The notes under the pieces are model-generated. The model was not told the DNA's origin. It saw only the letters and a program-made list of their open reading frames with translations, and ran no database searches. The position numbers and the translations under genes were made by a program. DNA of 64,000 nucleotides from the NCBI GenBank assembly GCA_030844895.1, contig CM061223.1:34257435-34321434 (forward strand), written 5' to 3'. This document shows, in pieces, positions 56,210 through 64,000 of the stretch. Origin of the DNA: Ambrosia x helenae (lineage: Eukaryota; Streptophyta; Magnoliopsida; Asterales; Asteraceae). Positions within the stretch are counted from its first letter, which is position 1. Every line of letters starts with the position of its first letter.

Positions 56210-57260
56210 ATGTCCTCTATTCATCCCGCTGTGACCGTTACCAACATCAAAAACTTTATCCCCATTATTCTTGATCGCCAAACCGAGCATTACAATACAT
56301 GGGCTGAACTCTTCACCATTCATTGTAAGGCGTATGAAGTTTACGATCATATCCTACCCCGGGTACCCGCCCCTTCGTCCTCTGCTTCATCCGAAACAGA
56401 CAAAGAATCCCCTTTCAAAACACCCACCAAGATTCTTGGGAACGAATAGATGCCATAGTCTTACAATGGATTTATGGCACTATCACCCAAGACTTGGTAC
56501 ACACCATTATGATAAAAAAAATACCACCGCCTATGATGCCTGGTGCCGCCTGAAAAACCTTTTCCTAGACAACCAAGCCGCCCGTGTTATAGCCCTCCAA
56601 AACAAATTTTTCAATACCCGCCTAGACCGTTTTTCTGACATGTCCTCATATTGTCAACACATGAAACTAATTTTTGACCAACTCATAAGCCTAGGAGCCA
56701 ATGTCACCGAAAACCAACTTGTCATGCAAATCCTCACCGGCCTAACCGAACCCTACGAAACCATCTCCCTCATACTCCAAAACACACAACCCTTACCCAC
56801 CTTCTATGACACTCGTTCTAGGCTTTGTCAAGTCGAGGACCAAAAGATTAGTCAAACCTCTCTTGCGGCTCAATCGGCCGGTACCGCTCTCAACACCCTT
56901 ACTCCCCATACCAACCCTTCCAATAACACCCGCAATTCTACCCCATCCGATGGTTCCGATCGCGGACGTGGCCGAGGCCGTGGTCGAGGTCGCGGTCGTG
57001 GTCGGGGTTCATACGGTCGGGGTCGTTTTCAACAAAACGTGTGGCAACCCTCCCCTTGGCCCGGTACCCCACAACACTCACTAAACTTCTCACAGTGGCC
57101 TTATTGGCCTTACCCACCATGCCCCTTCCCCAACACACCTCTAACCCAATTCCCAAATAACTACCAGGCCCAAAATCACTTCCCTTCTTCCACGGCGGCC
57201 CAACAGGCTCATACCCAATCCCATTATACATCACAGCCCCATTCTGACCAGGCCCACTAG
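56210..57260 (+). pseudogene. Copia-4 gag
   Basis: Translation would start at ATG 56210 (MSSIHPAVTVTNIKNFIPII). The gag body carries YDAWCRLKNLFLDNQAARVI and FNTRLDRFSDMSSYCQHMK, typical of copia UBN2-type gag. It then has an arginine-glycine run (RGRGRGRGRGRGRGRGSYGR) and a Q/P-rich tail. No CCHC zinc knuckle is seen; the RG run may replace it for RNA binding (inference). Frameshifts occur near 56425 and in an A8 run near 56516. A TAG at 57258-57260 separates it from pol, which continues in the same frame. Confidence 0.85.
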
Positions 57261-59785
57261 TCACGGCCCCCCACCTCAGCGGGTGTTCTGGGCTCGAAGC
57301 CCAATTCTGCCGCATCAGCCCAATCATACTCGGCGAACTACTCTCCCACGGATATTGCTCAGGCCCTATACAATCTGGCGCTTCATCAGAATGATCCATC
57401 CTGGACCATGGACACCGGGGCAACAGGTACAATGTCTCCTCAATTTGATAAGTTCTCCTCTATTTTTAATTCTAGCATTATTCGCAACATTATTGTTGGG
57501 AATGGTAAAACCATTCCGGTTTTAGGCCAAGGCGACATTACCTTACCACCACCATTCCCACCCTTTAAACTAAAAAATGTCCTATATGCCCCTAACCTAG
57601 TTAAAAACCTTATATCTGTTCGTCGTTTTACAACTGATAACCATTTATCTGTTGAATTTGACCCCTATGGTTTTACTGTGAAGGACCTCCAAACCAGGAA
57701 ACCTATCCTACGGTGCAATAGCTCGGGGGATCTCTACACTCTTAGTCCTTCCAACATCACCAACCTCACAACAGCTTCCACCTATGCAGCTATTTCTCAA
57801 GACATTTGGCATCAACGGCTCGGTCACCCAGGCCCAGCTATTTTGAATAATTTAAAAACTTCTAGTACTATTACTTGTGGTTCTTTAAATAATAAATTAT
57901 GCAGTGCTTGTATTTTTGGTAAACATACCAGACTTCCTTTTGTTACCTCTAATACAAGTACCTGTATGCCATTTGATCTAGTTCATAGTGATGTTTGGAC
58001 CTCACCCATTATTTCTAATGGGGGTCATAGATATTATGTTTTATTCTTGGATGATTTTACCAATTTTTTATGGACCTACCCTATCACCCATAAATCCGAT
58101 GTCTTTGCCATGTTCACTAAATTTAATAATTTTGTCCAAACCCAATCTAACCTAAAAATAAAACAATTCCAATGTGACAACGGGCGTGAGTATGCCAACA
58201 ATAAATTTCATAATTTTTGCTCCGAAAATGGCATGTTTTTCCGCTTTTCTTGTCCTCATACCTCCTCCCAAAATGGCAAGGCAGAACGCAAAATTCGAAC
58301 CATCAATAACCTTATGCGTACCATTTTGGCCCATTCATCCATGCCCACTACCTACTGGTCCCATGCCCTTGAAACCGCCACCTACCTTCTAAACATCATT
58401 CCAAGTAAAATACATAATTTCCAAACCCCCACTCAATGTCTATACAATTGCATGCCCACTTATGATCACCTTCGCGTGTTCGGATGCATTTGTTACCCCC
58501 TCATCCCTCACACCACCATTCACAAATTAGCCTACCGATCCCACCCTTGCGTATTCTTGGGTTACCCTTCAAACCATAGAGGGTACAAATGTCTTGACCT
58601 ACAGACTCGTACTATTACCATCTGTCGTCATGTTCTGTTTGATGAAACCATCTTTCCCTTTGCCAAGTCACATAAAATCACCCCTCACACTTACACCTTT
58701 TTAGATGACTCTACTCACCCCTCTCTCTTTACCCATCCCCCCACACCACCAAATCCCTCTGTGGACCCCCTCCCTACAACTCCAAACCAATTCCCTGGTG
58801 ACCTTCCTGACCAATCCACAAACCAATTTTCACCATCACCTTCCACGCATCCCTACTCTACCCCACCATCACATTCTCCTACACATCAAAACCTCTCCCC
58901 TAGCCCAATACCCACTACGGCCCACCCTCAAATTCACCAGACCCCATCCCCTGGACAAATGCAACCTACGGCCCACCTCCCTCAACCGTCCCCCATCAGC
59001 CCAACTTCACATAATTCCACATCCCAACCTTCTGACCACATCCCGAGCCCACCACAACCTCATCCCACCCGCACCATTCACACCCGTTCCATGTCCGGCA
59101 TCTCCAAACCTAAACAAATATTTAACCTCTCCACCACTACCATCGCCCCTATACCTAAAAATCCCAAAGATGCCTTGTCTAAACCGGAGTGGCATAATGC
59201 CATGAAAAACGAATTTAATGCTTTAATTAAAAACAAGACTTGGGAACTTGTCCCGAGACATCCTGATATGCATATTATTCGTAGTATGTGGCTATTTCGC
59301 CACAAATACAGGTCTGATGGTACTTTGGAGAGATATAAGGCCCGTCTAGTTTGTGATGGTAGTAAACAGGAAATTGGTGTTGATTGTGGGGAAACTTTTA
59401 GCCCGGTTGTTAAACCGGCCACCATCCGTACAGCGTTGACTTTAGCACTTTCTCAGTCATGGTCCATTCATCAATTGGATGTTACTAATGCATTTCTACA
59501 TGGACATCTTACTGAGACAGTATATATGCATCAACCCATGGGGTTTCGTCATAGGGATTTTCCCGATCACGTGTGTCGCTTGACAAAGTCCCTTTACGGT
59601 CTTAAACAGGCACCCAGGGCGTGGTACCAATGATTCACTGACTTTGTCCTTTCTATTGGTTTCTTACAGAGCAAATGTGATAACTCTCTGTTCACATACC
59701 ACCACGGGGGTGACACAGCTTACTTATTAATTTATGTTGATGATATTATACTCCTACATCTTCAGATTCTCTCAGGAAGAAGATC
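57261..59785 (+). pseudogene. Copia-4 pol: protease, integrase, reverse transcriptase
   Basis: The frame continues from gag after one TAG. Protease is WTMDTGATGTMSPQF (57402-57446, DTGA active site). The integrase zinc finger is IWHQRLGHPGPAILNNL ... CSACIFGKH. Catalytic residues lie in LVHSDVWTSP, FQCDNGREYANNKFH and QNGKAERKIRTINNLMRTI, giving an intact D..D..E set. A proline/serine-rich linker is followed by RT with RSMWLFRHKYRSDGTLERYK, HQLDVTNAFLHGHLTETVYM and SLYGLKQAPRAWYQ. A TGA at 59631-59633 follows AWYQ, then YVDDIIL (about 59733-59753) and a frameshift near 59765. Confidence 0.9.
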
Positions 59786-60696
59786 ATGGGCAGCCTCGCG
59801 GCTGAATTCGCCATGAAAGATCTTGGTCCACTCAATCATTTTCTAGGCATCAATGTTTCTAGAACAGGTAACAAGATGTTTCTCTCTCAAAGCTCCTATG
59901 CGTTGGATATTGTGAGTCGTGCGGGTATGGACTCTTGCAACCCAGTTGCCACACCAGTTGACACCAAACCCAAATTAAGTGCTACATCTGGCGCACCATT
60001 TGAAAACCCATCTTTATACCGTAGCCTAGCTGGTGCTTTACAATACCTCACTTTTACCAGGCCTGATCTCACTTATGCAGTACAACAAATTTGCATTCAT
60101 ATGCACAGCCCCACACTGGATCATTGGAATGCTTTGAAACGCATTATTCGGTACATTCGTGGCACTTCTGAATTTGGCTTACCTTATCAGGCTGCGCAGA
60201 TTTATCCCTTCGGGCCTATACTGATGCGGATTGGGCTGGATGCCCAGATACCCGTCGCTCCACTTCGGGATATTGTGTTTACATGGGTCCAAATTTATTA
60301 TCTTGGTCGTCCAAACGACAAACCACTATCTCTCGCTCCAGTGCCGAAGCTGAATACAGCGCCGTTGCCAACGTGGTTGCTGAAGTTTGCTGGATCCGCA
60401 ACCTTCTCTTGGAGTTACGGCATCCATTATCCAAGGCCACTCTGGTATATTGTGATAACATCAGTGCTATTTACCTATCCCACAATCCAGTCCAACACCA
60501 ACGTACCAAACATATAGAATTGGACATACATTTTGTTCGGGAGCATGTTCAACGTGGCACTATTCGAGTTCTACATACTCCTACACGACTCCAGATTGCT
60601 GATATCTTCACCAAAGGTCTACCGCGTATTCTTTTTGAAGACTTCCGCTCCAGTCTCAACATTCGCCCTCCTCTTGCTTCGACTGCGGGGGTGTAA
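59786..60696 (+). pseudogene. Copia-4 reverse transcriptase end and RNase H
   Basis: The last part of pol begins MGSLAAEFAMKDLGPLNHFL and includes SLAGALQYLTFTRPDLTYAV and WNALKRIIRYIRGTSEFG. A frameshift near 60205 moves RNase H into another frame. Its first catalytic region (YTDADWAGCPDTRRST) spans the shift at about 60218-60270. It continues as SRSSAEAEYSAVANV, YCDNISAIYLSHNPVQHQRT and RLQIADIFTKGLP, ending with TAA at 60694-60696 just inside the 3' LTR. All RNase H acidic residues are present in sequence. Confidence 0.88.
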
Positions 60697-60847
60697 TAGA
60701 TGACAACTAGTCAATTTGTATTATTAGTAAATTGTTTTGTAATTATGATAATGTATATCCCTTCCATAAATATAGGGATATTACTCTTGTATTTATAGAT
60801 GATGAAATCAATGAGAATGCAAGGTTGTGAACCATAATATTCTAACA
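60692..60847 (+). repeat. Copia-4 3' LTR
   Basis: Starts TGTAATAGATGAC right after the purine tract and ends TTCTAACA, followed by ATTTT. Confidence 0.88.
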
Positions 60848-61089
60848 ATTTTTACTTAAAAACTAATCAAATGTTAACAATAAGATTGCCCAGGGATAGT
60901 TTGTCGGTAATGACCAACCACCTTATGGTGGAGTGGTATGGAGGCTTAATGATAGAAGACCCATGGCTGAAAAAGGTTATGGGTTTGATTCTTGAGAGCG
61001 CCGGGTTTTACCGATTGTTCCATTGTCGTGCTTTCGGGCGGGTGGATAGTCGGGTTTTCCCCGGAATTGGTGAACGTGGTGAAACCAGG
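60848..61089 (+). other. Spacer with weak tRNA-like boxes
   Basis: No gene is visible. TGGTGGAGTGGTATGG (about 60927-60942) and GGGTTTGATTCTTG (about 60980-60994) resemble A and B boxes of a tRNA-derived SINE head, but no SINE end or TSD was found. Confidence 0.25.
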
Positions 61090-62640
61090 TGTAACACCCC
61101 AACCGATGGCGGAATCATCGAGGTGCCACGTAGTGACGATTGTTCAAAAGCTCATGGTACTAAAATGTATATATTATTGAATAATCAAAATTGTCTTACA
61201 TGGAAATGGAAATACATCGTCTAAATGAAATGTAAATATTGAAATAACTGAATTAAAATAAAGCACTAAATGTCTCTTGTTAAAGCACTAGATCAAACTG
61301 CACCTGAAACATGTACAAAATAGATTTGGTCAACATATGAAATGTTGGTGAGCATTCCTAGTTTTGATATATATATATAGTAGGTTAAAAAGTTATACAA
61401 TTCAAGTGCAAGCTACAGTGCAATTATGTAAACTATGTATCATACAAATGAGCGAAATCAACCCTGTGACTGTATAATGTACTGTATGAACTGTAGTGTA
61501 CTTATCCAATAAAAGGATAAAAGCTTAACACTGGCCACGGATTCTCCGATGAAAAAGGGGGAGAATCAATCTAGGCGGATTGTCAATCCAAATAGCACTA
61601 TCCAATGTTAAGGTCGGCTTGTACCATGTTAATGATTTCACTAAGTACAAATGTAATCCACATGTATTGTCTAAGCATAAAGCACGTTGTAAGCAATGCA
61701 CATAGTACTAGAATTGTATTGTAAAAATGTAATCTTGTATTTGAAATTGTAATAGTGTACATGTAACACCCCAAAAATGTATAAAAGCAAAAAGGGGTAG
61801 GAATACTCACTGTTCACGTAATAACTTGAAATTGAACTTGGACAACGAAATATGAATTGAGATTACTCCCAAATGATCAACCTAAAGTATTCGATAATGT
61901 GTAAGAGAAATAACTCTAGGATATAGGTATTTCTAGGGCTTCAAATTGGGGATAAACGTTTTATTTGTTTAATAAACTAATTGTTTATTAAATATTTAAT
62001 AAATAAATGAATAAAAGTCTTTTTGTAAAATTTTAAGTTGAATATAGTCACAACATAAGATTTTAAGCATGAAAATAATTTTTATAAAATTATTTTCTTG
62101 AAAATAGAATATTTAATCTAATTATTTCGAATTGTCAAAATACGACTTTAATATCTAAAAATATTAAAATCAAAGAATTTCTGAATTAAAAATTGTATTT
62201 CAGTTCTAAATGAATAGAAATAATTTATGTAAAATTTTGGTACAAAAATATTGTAAAATGAATTTATTATGAATTATTTATGATTAAAACTAACAAAAAT
62301 TAATTAAAAATATAAAATAAACGGTTTTTCTGAAATAAAAATATTTTCTGGAATGTTTAAGAATATATAAGTTTAGAATAATTTTTGTGAGATTTAATAA
62401 AATCGTTTAGATATTTTTATAGAATTTAATAAATATAAATGAATAAACTTGTATTATTAATAATATATATTAAATAAATTATTTTTGAAAAACAAAAAAT
62501 TGGATGATGAACTTTATCAGTGGAAAAACATAAAATAAATTTTGTAGAATTTATAAAATAGTTTTAGTATTTTAAAACGATTTTTAAAAAAGAAGAGATA
62601 ATACATGTATAATGGATAACAAAAAAATAAGTGTTTGTTC

Positions 62641-62703
62641 AAGGTGGGGGTCGAACCTGTGACCTGTGTGTAGCAACACCATGCCCAGACCAGCTGGTCT
62701 GGG
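62641..62703 (-). other. tRNA-like module in the gypsy LTR (minus)
   Basis: Minus strand: A-box-like CAGACCAGCTGG and B box GGTTCGACCCC about 45 bases apart, at the same place in the LTR as 30264-30322 although the spacer sequence differs. Confidence 0.45.
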
Positions 62704-62805
62704 TCTTTGTTTGTTAATCATTTTGAACTCGCGTTTTATTTATATTACTCCATAAACAATCATCTTCCCCAATTCTAACTTATAAACCCTAGATTTATCA
62801 ACTGA

Positions 62806-62853
62806 TCCAATTAACAAGAATTAACCCCAGGGACTATAGGGTTATTAATTGGA
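62806..62853. repeat. Leader hairpin in the gypsy LTR
   Basis: TCCAATTAA (62806-62814) plus TAACCC (62822-62827) pair with GGGTTA (62839-62844) plus TTAATTGGA (62845-62853). The stem has 15 pairs with a 7-base bulge, at the position homologous to the 30431-30475 hairpin. Confidence 0.65.
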
Positions 62854-63328
62854 CCATATCAAAGAACTAAAACATGTATTTAATCGGGGCTTACAATACA
62901 CGAGGCTATCAGAAGATCGAGTCAACGAAAAAAGTCAACGGCGAGGATTGCTTGATAAACACGAATTTTTCAGAGGAATCGAGAGTGGGGGTTGGTTAAT
63001 CACTCTTTTCAGAGGTTGTGGGCAAGTTTAATTGAATCAAAAATGGGTATTTATAAGGATTTCAATCGGGCTTAATTGGAAGGTTTATTAATGGTGTTTG
63101 ACTCGCATTACAACACCTTCAATCACGTGTAATGATGTATTAGGGAAGGGAAATGATTAGGGTGCTAAATTCTCGGGTTTGTTATGTTTATGCGTGTGAT
63201 TATTGGATAAAAATGAAGTTTCCTTTGTGCTGCTTGGCTGCTGCGATCGAACAGAAAAGGAGAAGGAAGAACATCAGTTAGAAGGTGTTAAATATAATAA
63301 AGGTTGGATTTAAAACAAGAATGAGGCT

Positions 63329-63415
63329 TGGCTCAAGTGGTTAAGTGTGGTGTGGTGTTTGGAGGTTGGCCCGGTTCGATTCCTGGGATAGACAAAACCT
63401 TTTTTTTTTTTTTTT
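63329..63415 (+). other. tRNA-like module with T run in the gypsy LTR (plus)
   Basis: TGGCTCAAGTGG (63329-63340) matches the Pol III A-box consensus and GGTTCGATTCC (63373-63383) the B box, in a T-arm-like context (CCCGGTTCGATTCCTGGG). A T16 run follows at 63400-63415. Same location and direction as 30952-31041. Confidence 0.5.
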
Positions 63416-63605
63416 ACACAGATAAGGGATGAGGGTGCTGGGCCATCTGTTGGGCCTGCTTCTTGCGCCGGTTTGCTGGTCTGGGCTTCAGATGGTGCAA
63501 GCAAGGAAGAAGTTGGGTTATGGTTGGGTTGGGTTTGATTATAGTTGATAATGGGTTTCAAGTGTTAGAAAAAAAAAAGTATGATTATTATTATTGTTAT
63601 TATTA

Positions 63606-63643
<38 letters not shown>

Positions 63644-63696
63644 GTAAAAAAAAATTATATGTATATATATATAATGAAAAAGTGACGGATGTCACA

Positions 63697-64000
63697 GCAT
63701 CCCCTACTTTTGGAAACTTCGTCCCGAAGTTATTGGAAACATAGGGTTATGGATGCTTGGGTAAAAAAAAAAACTAAAATAACCGTGGTTTGGAAAATTT
63801 GGGTTAAGGCACGACGTAATTCATAGGTAACAAAGTGAATTGTTTCGAATGATTTGGGTAAGAGGTTAGATAGATGTGAGTTACGGATTAGGTTCGTCTC
63901 GAATAATAAGGAGAATAAGAATCTAGTAAGCACTAAACTTCAAGTTTTAGGAATCCTAAAATAAATGTACAAGTTGACTGACTATAGAAAGACTTATTGA
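63697..64000 (-). mobile_element. 3' internal end of the gypsy element with purine tract
   Basis: On the minus strand AAAAGTAGGGGATGC immediately precedes the LTR and is the polypurine tract. CTTCGGGACGAAGTTTCC just upstream corresponds to the TTCGGGACGAA motif found before the 3' LTR of Tekay-type chromoviruses. The remaining bases show no recognisable chromodomain or integrase; the frame 63933-63730 lacks motifs. The element is cut by the window edge. Confidence 0.65.

Larger units (their letters stand above)
55923..60847 (+). mobile_element. Copia-4, Ale-like Ty1/copia element
   Basis: A compact 4.9 kb element has LTRs of about 155 bp at 55923-56076 and 60692-60847, nearly identical (one mismatch seen by eye). 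The right LTR starts TGTAATAG. At the left the first TG seems lost, leaving ATTTT (55918-55922), which matches ATTTT at 60848-60852 as TSD. The primer site TGGTATCAAGCC (56077-56088) and purine tract CTGCGGGGG (60683-60691) fit. Short LTRs and the pol sequence suggest the Ale/Retrofit lineage. Despite near-identical LTRs, the coding region has about six lesions. Confidence 0.88.
61090..63696 (-). mobile_element. 3' LTR of a Tekay-like gypsy element, family II
   Basis: It starts TGTAACACCCCAACCGATGG and ends GGATGTCACA (2,607 bp), collinear with the solo LTR at 28718-31385. Unlike the solo copies it is followed by a polypurine tract and internal sequence, so it is the 3' LTR of a minus-strand element continuing past 64000. 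The candidate left TSD is CCAGG (61085-61089); its partner is outside the window. The TATA box is at 63047-63057 (minus). tRNA-like modules and a leader hairpin are listed separately. A (TTA)n tract is at about 63589-63645. Confidence 0.85.

Noticed and set aside
58152..58334. Antisense open frames across copia-4 pol and similar frames elsewhere
   Set aside because: They are shadows opposite well-supported retrotransposon domains.

Overview
The window is nuclear DNA from a flowering plant, most likely an eudicot of the daisy family (Asteraceae). The family guess is an inference from the types of Ty1/copia and Ty3/gypsy elements, an Au-like SINE tail, and an extra copia ORF that I recall as typical of Asteraceae; no host gene confirms it. 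No convincing host protein-coding gene, rRNA or true tRNA gene is visible. Almost everything is transposable-element DNA, much of it nested, and most insertions can be peeled away at exact target-site duplications (TSDs).

Left flank (1-4956): a Ty3/gypsy protease remnant, an Asp-tRNA-type primer-binding site, a copia LTR fragment, a Tourist/Harbinger-like MITE, a second inverted-repeat MITE and simple repeats.

Block A (4957-20097): an old solo-like copia LTR (TSD AAAAC) was split by a 5'-truncated L1-type LINE in minus orientation. The LINE was then split by a 2.6 kb solo LTR (6557-9164, TSD CTTGC) and by a nearly complete copia element, copia-1 (10183-18894, TSD GAAGC). The LINE reading frame closes up across both insertions.

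Spacer (20098-22042): an inverted-repeat element built from palindromic ATGGGGCGTATG units plus a 121 bp tandem duplication, in otherwise AT-rich DNA.

Block B (22043-50632): copia-3 (TSD AAAAT, minus) carries four later insertions. They are copia-2 in its 3' LTR (22091-35616, TSD ATTTG), two solo LTRs (40025-42974, TSD GTTGC; 43089-45654, TSD AAATG) and a non-autonomous Helitron (47552-49323). Copia-2 itself contains a solo LTR (28718-31385, TSD AACAT), and the 40 kb solo LTR contains a SINE with a 16 bp TSD. With insertions removed, copia-3 is about 7.8 kb and copia-2 about 10.9 kb.

Right flank (50633-64000): a MITE, an (AT)n tract, a full SINE with a 10 bp TSD, about 4 kb without recognisable repeats, a hAT-type MITE, a plus-strand Ale-like copia element with near-identical 155 bp LTRs (copia-4), and the 3' LTR of a minus-strand Tekay-like gypsy element that runs off the right edge.

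All coding regions are pseudogenised. The items most worth following up are: a large extra ORF (ORF3, about 1,150 codons) downstream of RNase H in copia-1 and copia-2; a dense array of W-box motifs in the copia-3 promoter; alternating TTCGACC/GGTCGAA arrays around the TATA box of one solo-LTR family; and paired tRNA-like modules plus a leader hairpin inside the Tekay-like LTRs.
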